Positions 1-7,563 of a stretch of 64,000 nucleotides of DNA are shown one piece after another. Each line of letters begins with the position of its first letter. Within the stretch, counting starts at the first letter, position 1. The notes beneath the pieces were generated by a model, which was not told the origin of the DNA, ran no database searches, and worked only from the letters and a program-made list of their open reading frames with translations. The DNA comes from JBBECE01 sp040881985 (GTDB taxonomy: Bacteria > Pseudomonadota > Alphaproteobacteria > Rhizobiales > Devosiaceae), in the NCBI GenBank assembly GCA_040881985.1, contig JBBECE010000013.1, positions 1-64,000 on the forward strand, given 5' to 3'. The position numbers and the translations under genes are program-made.

Positions 1-495
1 TCGGCCTTCGGGCTTGCCAACCAGCTCGGCATTTCGCGGCAGGAGGCGGGCGATTACATCAAGGCCTATTTCAGGAAATTCCCCGGCATCGAGGATTACA
101 TGGAGGCCCAGCGCAAGGCGGTGCACAAACAGGGCTATGTCGAGACGATGTTCGGGCGGAAAATCCAGTTCTCCAACGTCAATACCAAAAACTTCTCCGA
201 GCGCGCCTTCATCGAGCGCGCCTCGATCAACGCGCCGCTGCAGGGCTCGGCCGCCGACATCATCCGCCGCGCGATGATCCGCATGGAGCCGGCGCTGAAG
301 AAGAAAAAGATCGAAGCCGACATGCTCTTGCAGGTGCATGACGAGCTGATCTTCGAGGCCGACGCCGGCGAGGTGGAGAAGGCGATCCCGGTCATCCGCG
401 CGGTGATGGAATCCGCCGCCGAGCCGGCGGTGAAGCTATCCGTGCCGATCCATGTCGATGCCAAGGCGGGAAAAAGCTGGGAAGAGGCGCATTAG
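1..495 (+). CDS. polA: DNA polymerase I, C-terminal end (partial)
   Basis: This is the 3' end of family A DNA polymerase I, which fills gaps and removes primers during replication and repair. The reading frame is open from base 1, so about 164 residues are present and the gene starts outside the window. Near the end the palm motif C, QVHDELIFE, is visible; its His-Asp pair helps place the catalytic metals. Upstream, RASINAPLQGSAADIIRRAM is the helix following the finger domain in family A polymerases. The 5'-nuclease and proofreading domains would lie off the left edge. The stop at 493-495 is followed by a convergent helicase gene only 8 bases away. Identity is seen directly from the motifs. 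Confidence 0.95.
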   Translation, partial: SAFGLANQLGISRQEAGDYIKAYFRKFPGIEDYMEAQRKAVHKQGYVETMFGRKIQFSNVNTKNFSERAFIERASINAPLQGSAADIIRRAMIRMEPALKKKKIEADMLLQVHDELIFEADAGEVEKAIPVIRAVMESAAEPAVKLSVPIHVDAKAGKSWEEAH

Positions 496-503
496 GGGGT
501 GGC

Positions 504-2420
504 TCAAGCGGCTGTTGTTTGAGGTGTATCTGGACCGAGTTCCCTTAAGAACTGACTCGCAATTGCCGTTTGCTGGCCTGCATTCATGTTGAACGCTTCG
601 GAATAGCCGTATTGTCGAAATCCCGAGAGAATGAGCTCGCCCGGAAGTCCGCGATTTGGGACGCTTTTGACTCTCGTGAGTGCAACATAAAAGAGACGCC
701 GTTGTTCTTGAAGTTTGCGAGCAGCGACTTCCGGATCATCGTCGCCGTCTGGACGTCGCGGGATTAGGCCCTGCACCAAGCTGGTTAGGTATACAATGGG
801 TGTCCCAAGCCCCTTGCTTCCGTGCAGCGTCATGATGCGCACGTAGGTGGCGTCTGCCGGAAAATCAGGTTCGTATATTCTCTCGAGAATCAACTTCTTG
901 AGACGCCGGACGGTTGTGTCCTCGTCGATCTCGTGCGCAACGAGTTCGCGTATGCGCGTAAATTGTTCATCGTCCGGGGGGAACAAGGCATCGAGTAGAT
1001 CTTGTGAACTATCCAAGTTATCTAGTTCGAGAATCCTAGCTCTGAGTTCTTCGAACCGCGCACAAATCGTGTGACCGTGCGGCAGGACCAACTCACCGGT
1101 TGAGATTTGCTCCATGGCATCCCAAGGTCGAAGATTTTCTTCTTCACAGATGGCCCGAAGTCGCGCGTATTGACCGGTACGAAAATTCGAACTTGGGTAT
1201 CCGAGTAGCCATCGGAACGCTGGTCGGTCATCTCGGTCGGCCAGCAACATCAAGATCGCCAACTTCTCGACTACCCCCGGGGACTGGAGCGCGCTTTCAC
1301 CTAAATACTCGCGAAATGGAACGTCCGCCTCGCGAAGGAGATCGGCGACCTTCATGCCTAACTTTTTTCTCGGCGACAGGACCAGGATGTCGCCGGGAGC
1401 CGTTCCGGATTCGACTTTCTGAACAATGTCTGCAGCTATGCCAGTGGCCTCATCGTCGGTTGTTTGGAAACGTACCGAGCGTACAACGCCTTCTCCATTC
1501 CTCGCGATGGGCTCCAGCGGTGCAGCAAGCCCTTCAGGGTTATGTGAAATGAGGTTATTGGCGATGCTCACTATTTTGCGCGGGCACCGGTAGCAGTGAT
1601 CTAGGGCGTGATCGGTGAGGTCCTCGTGATTATTCGCCCATTGCGCGATGCCCTCAGGATGGGCGTGCTTAAAGGAGTAGATTGACTGATTGTCGTCCCC
1701 GACAATCATGACGTTTGCATGAGTTCCAAGTAGTTCGATGCAGCCTTGCTCTACCTTGTTCAAATCTTGGTATTCGTCCACCAAGATATGGTCGTACTCG
1801 GTCAACTCAGGTGCCGAAGGGTTGTCTCGAAGATACGCGTACAAGAACGGCACCAATTCACCGATTAGCATCGCCTTATGAAATCGTAGCCATGCGACCA
1901 AGTGATTCCTGAAATCAGCGTCGGACTCATCCTCGCAATCCAGGGGATCGTCGTCCTGATTCAAGGCAAAAGCGGCTTCATATTCGCCGACTCTTTCCTC
2001 CCTGCGGTTTTTCGTTCCGAAGTTGGGTGAGAGGTCATGAAGCAGTGGCTGGACTTGAAATTGTCCCATCGGCCTCGTGTGGCGACCCAGAGCTTGAATG
2101 ACATGCTGGCGTCTCAGGATACTCATGGCCAGGCTATGTAGAGTTCGGGCATCGACTTGGTCTGCTCCGTCCACGTCTAAAGCGTGCAATTCCCGGCCGA
2201 TGTCCTCTGCGGCGATCCGAGTGAACGTAATTGCGAGTATTCGTCCTGGCAGGACCCCGGATTCAATGAGTCGCGCCACCCGCCGCCTCATGGAAAATGA
2301 CTTTCCAGTCCCCGGTCCTGCGATTGTTCTTATCCGAGTGCTTTCGTCTGCGGCGATTCCATATGCTGGACTATTCTGAGCAAGGTCGTCGTTCCAAGGC
2401 ATGAGCAAGTATCTCAGCAC
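504..2420 (-). CDS. UvrD/Rep-like ATP-dependent DNA helicase (stand-alone, probably acquired)
   Basis: Superfamily 1A helicase of 638 residues. Visible motifs in order: Walker A AGPGTGKS (residues 34-41), motif Ia LAITFTRIAAEDIGREL, Walker B-type VDEYQDLN, motif III GDDNQSIYSF, then near the C-terminus MTLHGSKGL (motif V) and LFYVALTR (motif VI). It is somewhat shorter than UvrD or PcrA. The longest frame opens with GTG at 2420; an ATG at 2402 six codons later is an equally good start, and neither has a clear ribosome binding site. Base composition is markedly lower in GC than all neighbours (close to half, by eye), which suggests recent transfer. It stands alone, without a nuclease or other partner, so a defence role cannot be claimed. 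Confidence 0.85.
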   Translation of the reverse strand: MLRYLLMPWNDDLAQNSPAYGIAADESTRIRTIAGPGTGKSFSMRRRVARLIESGVLPGRILAITFTRIAAEDIGRELHALDVDGADQVDARTLHSLAMSILRRQHVIQALGRHTRPMGQFQVQPLLHDLSPNFGTKNRREERVGEYEAAFALNQDDDPLDCEDESDADFRNHLVAWLRFHKAMLIGELVPFLYAYLRDNPSAPELTEYDHILVDEYQDLNKVEQGCIELLGTHANVMIVGDDNQSIYSFKHAHPEGIAQWANNHEDLTDHALDHCYRCPRKIVSIANNLISHNPEGLAAPLEPIARNGEGVVRSVRFQTTDDEATGIAADIVQKVESGTAPGDILVLSPRKKLGMKVADLLREADVPFREYLGESALQSPGVVEKLAILMLLADRDDRPAFRWLLGYPSSNFRTGQYARLRAICEEENLRPWDAMEQISTGELVLPHGHTICARFEELRARILELDNLDSSQDLLDALFPPDDEQFTRIRELVAHEIDEDTTVRRLKKLILERIYEPDFPADATYVRIMTLHGSKGLGTPIVYLTSLVQGLIPRRPDGDDDPEVAARKLQEQRRLFYVALTRVKSVPNRGLPGELILSGFRQYGYSEAFNMNAGQQTAIASQFLRELGPDTPQTTAA

Positions 2421-2987
2421 TTGGATAGAGTATCAACGACCGATCTGAATATGATTTCAGCTTACGCTGGTATGTCACTTGACTACTTGCCGAGTAAGAG
2501 AAGGACCTCGACACCGCCCCCACTCCGTCCAGTCCCGCCCGCGCCAACTTATCCCCGCCCCCATCCCCTCATGTTAGGTTCCTCCCACCTTCCCGCCGGT
2601 AGCGAGGATGCATACGAGCATCTGGTGAGAAGGGTTCGGGTGGGCGGCGGTCGCGCCGTCCAGGCGAAAGCCGTCCGCGATTTGACGGCGCCGGCCCCAT
2701 TTGGCCGAGCGTTCGGGGAGCCGCAAGGCTCTCGGGGCCATCGAGCACCCCCGCGATGCGCGGCGATAAGCCCAAAATCCCGGACGCGTGGGGCGAAGTG
2801 CGCTTCACAAACAAATACAGCATGAGGCGAATTTCGCCCCGCGCCGCACTCTCATTCAAAACCCGAGGATGAAAGTCCGTCGGGGGCTTCCGCGCGCCAA
2901 TTTTCCCTCATGGCCCGACTTGATCGGGCCATCCAGACTGGATCACCCGGACGAGCCGGGTGATGAGGGAAACAGGAAAGCGCGCCC
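2421..2987. other. Intergenic stretch without a convincing gene
   Basis: About 570 bases separate the helicase from the next supported gene. Open frames on both strands here have arginine/proline-rich shadow composition and no recognisable domain. The only clear structure is the palindromic cloverleaf element at 2902-2972. An 8-base inverted repeat (GGGGCGAA near 2790 with TTCGCCCC near 2835) is also present, without further meaning that I can assign. Confidence 0.6.
2902..2972. repeat. Palindromic repeat element folding as a four-way cloverleaf
   Basis: An outer stem TTTCCCTCA (2902-2910) pairs perfectly with TGAGGGAAA (2964-2972). Inside it sit three hairpins back to back: TGGCCCGA/TCGGGCCA (2911-2918 with 2924-2931), TCCAG/CTGGA (around 2932-2942) and TCACCCGG/CCGGGTGA (2943-2950 with 2956-2963). 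Every base apart from short loops is paired, so the 71-base unit can fold as a tRNA-like four-way junction on either strand. The pattern resembles the short interspersed palindromes common in rhizobial intergenic DNA; a related copy lies at 4082-4194. No coding capacity. Confidence 0.75.
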
Positions 2988-3221
2988 CTACGGAATGACC
3001 AGCGTCTCGAAATCGAACATTTCTTCCGGCGCGGCGACCTCGGGGTCGGGCACCGTCGCGGTCATCGCGTTGAGCCCGAACCACAGCGCCATCATCATCA
3101 GGACGACCAACACCGCCCCGACGACGACGAAATTGCCCCCGCGCCCCATCACCCGGGCCGGGAACAGCAAAAACGGCGCCAGCGGCAGCAGCACGAAAAG
3201 GATCAGCGTCAACGGGTCCAT
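2988..3221 (-). CDS. Small two-helix membrane protein, unknown function
   Basis: Predicted 77-residue protein. Two hydrophobic stretches are visible: LTLILFVLLPLAPFLLF near the N-terminus and FVVVGAVLVVLMMMALWFGL after a short GRGGN loop, followed by an acidic tail of about 30 residues. I chose the ATG at 3221 because GAGG lies about 7 bases upstream; a longer frame begins at 3239. It is transcribed divergently from the HAD phosphatase gene. It resembles small inner-membrane proteins of unknown function in Hyphomicrobiales; no domain can be named. Composition matches the neighbourhood, so I regard it as a real gene. Confidence 0.65.
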   Translation of the reverse strand: MDPLTLILFVLLPLAPFLLFPARVMGRGGNFVVVGAVLVVLMMMALWFGLNAMTATVPDPEVAAPEEMFDFETLVIP

Positions 3222-3333
3222 GGCCCATCCTCGCCCCAATTGGTTACGGGAGTGTCAGCGGAAATCGCCGGATTCGTCACCCTCGACACCGCCGCAAATC
3301 CCCGCTATCCCGCGCCCCTCAAGGGAATCCGCG

Positions 3334-4002
3334 ATGCTCCATTCCATCGAGGCCGTGATCTTCGACATGGACGGCGTCCTCCTCGACACCGAAACCGTCT
3401 ATCGCGAAGCGGCCTTCCACGCCGCCCGCCGCCTCGGCTTCGAGATGACCGACGCGGTCCACCGCCAGACGATCGGGGTGCCCGGCGATGTCTCCGACAC
3501 GCTGTTTCTCGAAACCTATGGCCCGGATTTCCCGCTCGCCACGTTCTATGTGCATTGGCACGGCTATTTGCGCGACGCCTGGGCGCGCGAGGTGCCCGTC
3601 AAGCCGGGGGTCGTCGAATTTCTCGATCACCTCGCCGGGCGTAATCTGCCTGTCGCCGTCGCCACCTCGTCGGGACGCAAGACCGCCGAAAACCATCTCA
3701 GCCGCGCCGGGCTCATCGCGCGCTTTGCCGCCATCGTCACCGCCGACGATGTGGTCAACGGCAAGCCGCATCCGGAACCCTTCCTCACCGCCGCCTCCCG
3801 CCTCAAAATCGCGCCGGCCGCGTGCCTCGCGCTCGAGGATTCCCACAATGGCGTCCGCGCCGCCCATGCCGCCGGCATGGTGACGATCATGGTGCCGGAC
3901 CTGCTCGCCCCCATCGCCGAGATCGAGGCGCTGTGCTTCGCCGTCATCGACGATCTCCACGGCGTCCGCGCGGCGATGGCGGCGGCGCGGGAGCGAACAT
4001 GA
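3334..4002 (+). CDS. HAD-family phosphatase, beta-phosphoglucomutase-like
   Basis: A 222-residue hydrolase of the haloacid dehalogenase superfamily, subfamily IA. Motif I is IFDMDGVLLDTE (residues 9-20; the first Asp is the nucleophile, the second the acid/base). Motif II is VATSSG, the motif III lysine lies in VNGKPHPEPFL, and motif IV is ALEDSHNGVRAA. The DxDGVLxDTE signature and helical cap place it with phosphoglucomutase-like or sugar-phosphate phosphatases; the substrate cannot be read from sequence. The same frame is open much further upstream, but the ATG at 3334 has AAGGGA at proper spacing and starts exactly where the family does. Acts in the cytoplasm; stands as a single gene. Confidence 0.9.
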   Translation: MLHSIEAVIFDMDGVLLDTETVYREAAFHAARRLGFEMTDAVHRQTIGVPGDVSDTLFLETYGPDFPLATFYVHWHGYLRDAWAREVPVKPGVVEFLDHLAGRNLPVAVATSSGRKTAENHLSRAGLIARFAAIVTADDVVNGKPHPEPFLTAASRLKIAPAACLALEDSHNGVRAAHAAGMVTIMVPDLLAPIAEIEALCFAVIDDLHGVRAAMAAARERT

Positions 4003-4004
4003 TT

Positions 4005-4080
4005 TTCGTCACCCCCGGTCGTTCAATTGCTTCGTCACCCCCGGCGCTCATTTTTTTCGTCACCCCCGGCGCTCATTTTT
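4005..4080. repeat. Tandem repeat of a 25-base unit
   Basis: Two identical 25-base units, TTCGTCACCCCCGGCGCTCA followed by five T, occupy 4031-4055 and 4056-4080. A diverged copy precedes them (4005-4030), and a fourth start, TTCGTCATCCTCGGG, begins the cloverleaf element at 4081. The unit looks like an amplified left arm of that element rather than independent DNA. Confidence 0.8.
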
Positions 4081-4081
4081 T

Positions 4082-4194
4082 TCGTCATCCTCGGGCTCGA
4101 CCCGAGGACCCATGATGAACCTCCCTCCGAACAGCCCGCGTTGTGTGCCCGGCAGTCGCCGTATGGGTTCTCGCGTCAAGCGCGGGAATGACGA
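4082..4194. repeat. Second palindromic cloverleaf element, with an enlarged middle arm
   Basis: The outer stem TCGTCAT (4082-4088) pairs with ATGACGA (4188-4194). The left inner hairpin is CCTCGGG/CCCGAGG; the right one is CTCGCG/CGCGGG around TCAAG. The middle arm ACCCAT/ATGGGT carries roughly 45 extra bases in its loop compared with the element at 2902-2972. The shared architecture of outer stem plus three arms makes these two copies of one family. The element lies just upstream of the promoter region of the exported protein at 4284. Confidence 0.65.
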
Positions 4195-4283
4195 GGCTGG
4201 GGATGTGCTTGCCCCCATCCCAACCGCGCCCTACAACTTGTCCAAAGAACAAGAAATCGGCGGTCGGTTCGGGAGGAGGACTG

Positions 4284-5786
4284 ATGCAACGATTGATTTT
4301 CGGCCTGGTCGGGCTTGTGGCAATGGCAAGTGCCGCCCCGGCGCTCGATCTCGTGCCCGTCGCCGATTATCAGACCGGCATTCCCTACAAGGCCGCGACC
4401 GGCGCCTTTGCCTGGTCCGCCGCCTCGCAGAATTTCTACCTCATCGACAAGGTCACTAATTCCGTCGAGCTCCTGCGCTATGACGAGGGCGCGCTGGTCG
4501 GCGCCGGGTCATGGTCGGCGGAGAAACTCGGCGGCTCGCCTGCCGCCATCGCCGCCTTCGGCCCCTATGTCGCGGTCGCCCTCGACAAGGGCATCGAGCC
4601 GGGCGTCCTGCTCCTCCTCGATCCCGCCGGCACCCGCTACGGCTTCGCCCGCCTCGGCGCCAATCCTTCCGCCATCGCCTTCTCGCCCGACGGCACCTTG
4701 CTGGCGGTCGCCAACGAGGGGCGGCCGAGCCCCGACTACGCGACGGATCCCGAAGGCTCGATCACGCTGGTGAGCCTGCCCGTCCTGCGCACCACCCAGG
4801 TCGCCTTCGGCGCCGTCGAGCGCGACACCCTCGACCGCTCGATCCATTTCGCCTCGCCCGCCGGCACGACGCTGCCTGAGGATTTCGAGCCCGAACAGCT
4901 CGCCTTCTCGCCGGACGGGTCAACGCTTTATGTGACGCTGCAGGAGAACAACGCGCTGGCCATCCTCGATATCGCCTCGGGTGCGCTCTCTGTCGCCGGC
5001 CTCGGCTACGAGGATTTCTCCGCCGTCCCCGTCGATGTCTCCGAACTCGACGGCAGGATCCGCCTCACCAACTGGCCGGTTCTCTCCATGCTGCAGCCCG
5101 CCGGCATCGCGACTTATGCCTGGCGCGGCCGCACTCTTCTCGTCACCGCCAACGAGGGCGCTCCGCGCGATTATCCCGGCTATTCGGAACTCACCCGCGT
5201 CCGTTCGCTCAATCTCGATCCGGTCCTCTACCCCAACCATCGCTGGTTGCAATACGACCACCGTCTTGGCCGGCTTCTCACCACCACCGCGCGCGGGGAC
5301 GCCGACGGGGACGGCGATGTCGACACCATCTTCGGCTTCGGCGGCCGCAATTTTTCGATCCTGGGCGCCGACGGCGTGCGCATTTACGATCCGGGCTCGC
5401 GCATCGAGCGCCACATCGCCGCCGCTCGCCCCGACATTTTCAACTCGTTCGGCGAGGCGCTTGGCGACGACCTGCGCTCCGACGACATGGGGATCGAGCC
5501 GCGCGGCCTGGCGCTCGCCTCTATTCTCGGGCGTACCTATCTCTTCCTCGGCCTCAAGCGCACCGGTGGCGTCGCCGCCTTCGACATCACCTCGCCGGTC
5601 GGGGTCCGCTGGCTCGGCTATTTCAACGACAATGACGGCTCCGGCGCCATCGCCATCGGCACCTCGTCCCCGGCCGGCCCGACCGACCTCGCCTTCATTC
5701 CGGCCGGGGACTCCCCGATCGGGGATGACATGCTGGCCGTCGCTTACGGGGCCTCAGGCTCCTTCGTCCTCTACCGCATCGACTAG
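4284..5786 (+). CDS. Exported choice-of-anchor I family protein (beta-propeller, alkaline phosphatase-associated type)
   Basis: Predicted 500-residue secreted protein. The first 22 or so residues form a signal peptide (MQRLIFGLVGLVAMASAAPA). The body contains propeller-like repeats such as AFSPDGTLLAVANEGRPS and LAFSPDGSTLYVTLQENNAL, then TANEGAPRDY and a GDADGDGDVDT segment typical of calcium-binding loops. These features match the choice-of-anchor I family, found alone or with phosphatases; no enzymatic activity is established for the family. I chose the ATG at 4284 because of the strong GGAGGAGGA just upstream; the frame is open further 5' but without a signal peptide there. Single gene, followed by a hairpin terminator. 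Confidence 0.8.
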   Translation: MQRLIFGLVGLVAMASAAPALDLVPVADYQTGIPYKAATGAFAWSAASQNFYLIDKVTNSVELLRYDEGALVGAGSWSAEKLGGSPAAIAAFGPYVAVALDKGIEPGVLLLLDPAGTRYGFARLGANPSAIAFSPDGTLLAVANEGRPSPDYATDPEGSITLVSLPVLRTTQVAFGAVERDTLDRSIHFASPAGTTLPEDFEPEQLAFSPDGSTLYVTLQENNALAILDIASGALSVAGLGYEDFSAVPVDVSELDGRIRLTNWPVLSMLQPAGIATYAWRGRTLLVTANEGAPRDYPGYSELTRVRSLNLDPVLYPNHRWLQYDHRLGRLLTTTARGDADGDGDVDTIFGFGGRNFSILGADGVRIYDPGSRIERHIAAARPDIFNSFGEALGDDLRSDDMGIEPRGLALASILGRTYLFLGLKRTGGVAAFDITSPVGVRWLGYFNDNDGSGAIAIGTSSPAGPTDLAFIPAGDSPIGDDMLAVAYGASGSFVLYRID

Positions 5787-5819
5787 AGCGTCTTCTCTCC
5801 GAGTCACATCCCTGCAACA

Positions 5820-5850
5820 GGGCCGGCCAAAGCGTCCGGCCCGCCTTTTG
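5820..5850 (+). terminator. Rho-independent terminator after the exported propeller protein
   Basis: Stem GGGCCGG (5820-5826) pairs with CCGGCCC (5836-5842), followed by GCCTTTTG. It begins 34 bases after the stop codon at 5786 and fits termination of that gene. Confidence 0.7.
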
Positions 5851-5991
5851 TTCGCCCCAATTTCCAACCTAGCTGCAAGGACTTGGGTGAACGGGGTCTT
5901 AACAGGGCAGGCCCCCCGGACTAGGCTTCGGTCGCCACGGCGCGTGATTCGCTAGTGACTGGGCCGGGGGTGCAGCGGAACGACGGGGCTG

Positions 5992-6690
5992 ATGACGGGG
6001 GCATTCCGCCACATCCGTACTTCTCGCAAGCGCGTCTTGGCGCTGGCTTTCGGCTTCCTGCTAACTTCCGCTCCCGCCGGCTTCGCCCTTGACCTCAGCG
6101 GTCTTTTGACCCCCGAACTCCTCGCCGATTACGCGCAGGGCTACGTGCCGACCTTTATGCGCGAGGCTCCGGCGCCCGTCCCCCCACCCCGCCCCGCGAT
6201 CTCGAGCTCTGAGCTCGCAGCCTATGTCGATCGCGGCTACATTCCGACCGGCCAGCGGGTCGAGTTCGCCGCCCGCGAGCGGCTGTGCCTGGCCCAGGCG
6301 GTCTATTTCGAGGCGCGCGGGGAGCCCGAGGACGGCCAGTGGGCGGTCGCCCAGGTGATCCTCAACCGCGTCGCCCACACGCAATATCCCGACGAGATCT
6401 GCGATGTCGTCTTTCAGGGCGCCTCCCATCGCGGCAACTGCCAGTTTTCCTTTGCCTGCGACGGCCGCTCCGATAGGGGCGGGGTCGGCAATCGCATCGT
6501 CCGCGAATCCTGGGTGAAGGCCAATCTCATCGCTTCGGAAGCCTACCGCCGCTTCCTCGAGCACCAGCCGCTCGATGAGCTGCCGGCCTCGGCGCTCTTC
6601 TTCCACGCCCGGCGCGTCTCCCCCGAATGGGCCTCGTCCTATCGGCAGGTCGCCTCGATCGGCGAACATATCTTCTACGCTGGCCTGTAG
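5992..6690 (+). CDS. Cell wall hydrolase, SleB/Hydrolase_2 family
   Basis: A 232-residue exported protein. An N-terminal basic stretch (RTSRKR) followed by VLALAFGFLLTSAPAGFAL is a signal peptide. The C-terminal domain starts near residue 95 with RLCLAQAVYFEARGEPEDGQ, the hallmark of the SleB-like peptidoglycan hydrolase family; the Glu in FEARGE is the probable catalytic residue. Further family blocks follow: AQVILNRV, CDVVFQGA, CQFSFACDG, ALFFHA. It probably trims peptidoglycan in the periplasm. Spore-related naming does not apply, because this lineage does not sporulate. Single gene between two terminators. Confidence 0.9.
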   Translation: MTGAFRHIRTSRKRVLALAFGFLLTSAPAGFALDLSGLLTPELLADYAQGYVPTFMREAPAPVPPPRPAISSSELAAYVDRGYIPTGQRVEFAARERLCLAQAVYFEARGEPEDGQWAVAQVILNRVAHTQYPDEICDVVFQGASHRGNCQFSFACDGRSDRGGVGNRIVRESWVKANLIASEAYRRFLEHQPLDELPASALFFHARRVSPEWASSYRQVASIGEHIFYAGL

Positions 6691-6692
6691 AC

Positions 6693-6713
6693 AGCCCGGA
6701 AAGCCGGGCTTTG
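6693..6713 (+). terminator. Hairpin terminator after the SleB-like gene
   Basis: AGCCCGG (6693-6699), loop AAAG, CCGGGCT (6704-6710), then only a short T run. Position directly after the stop codon at 6690 supports a terminator, though the U tract is weak. Confidence 0.5.
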
Positions 6714-6850
6714 CAGGCGCCGCCGGGTCCGGCGCGCCGCCCGGTTTGCTTGCCCGCGCCTTAAAATGCGCGTAATCCTGACCGTCAAAGGGCAAAGACG
6801 GGCAGGCGGTTAGAGGTCGACCGGCGCCCCGGGCTCGAAAGGAACCCCCG

Positions 6851-7561
6851 ATGCCGAAAATCGCTCTGGTGGACGACGACCGCAACATCCTCGCCTCGGT
6901 GTCGATGACGCTCGAATCCGAGGGGTATCAGGTTGCGACCTATACCGACGGCGCCTCGGGCCTCGACGGGCTGACCTCCGACAAACCCGATCTCGCCATC
7001 CTCGACATCAAGATGCCGCGCATGGACGGCATGGAACTCTTGCGCCGCTTGCGCCAGAAGTCGGACCTGCCGGTGATCTTCCTCACCTCCAAGGACGAGG
7101 AGATCGACGAACTCTTCGGCCTGAAGATGGGTGCCGACGATTTCATCACCAAGCCGTTCTCGCAGCGCCTGCTGGTCGAGCGCGTCAAGGCGATCCTGCG
7201 CCGCTCCAACGCCGTCGCCGCTGCCCCCGCGGTCGCCGGCGAGCCCGCTGTCGCCCAGCGCGCCACCCTGGAGCGCGGCTCCCTCGTCATGGACCAGGAG
7301 CGCCACACCTGCACCTGGAAGGGCGAGCGGGTGACGCTGACCGTAACCGAGTTCCTCATCCTCTTCGCGCTCGCCCAGCGGCCCGGCGTCGTCAAATCCC
7401 GCAACGCCCTGATGGATGCGGCCTATGACGATCAGGTCTATGTTGACGACCGCACCATCGACAGCCACATCAAGCGGCTGCGCAAGAAATTCAAGGCGGT
7501 TGACGACGATTTCGACATGATCGAAACCCTTTACGGCGTCGGCTACCGCTTCAAGGAATAG
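6851..7561 (+). CDS. chvI: Response regulator ChvI
   Basis: A 236-residue OmpR/PhoB-type regulator. The receiver domain (1-120) has the acidic pocket VDDD, phospho-acceptor Asp52 in LAILDIKMPRMDG, the Thr in LTSKDEE and Lys in ITKPFS. The C-terminal winged helix (about 140-236) ends with RTIDSHIKRLRKKFK and YGVGYRFKE. In rhizobia ChvI with ChvG controls envelope, exopolysaccharide and acid-stress genes and is usually essential for host association. It is followed with a 2-base gap by its sensor, and then by PTS genes, a linkage conserved in Hyphomicrobiales. GGAACCCCCG precedes the ATG. Confidence 0.95.
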   Translation: MPKIALVDDDRNILASVSMTLESEGYQVATYTDGASGLDGLTSDKPDLAILDIKMPRMDGMELLRRLRQKSDLPVIFLTSKDEEIDELFGLKMGADDFITKPFSQRLLVERVKAILRRSNAVAAAPAVAGEPAVAQRATLERGSLVMDQERHTCTWKGERVTLTVTEFLILFALAQRPGVVKSRNALMDAAYDDQVYVDDRTIDSHIKRLRKKFKAVDDDFDMIETLYGVGYRFKE

Positions 7562-7563
7562 GG

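Noticed and set aside
2569..2859. 96-codon minus-strand frame in the 2.4-2.9 kb gap
   Set aside because: Arg/Pro/Gly-rich composition of non-coding GC-rich DNA, no ribosome site and no domain.
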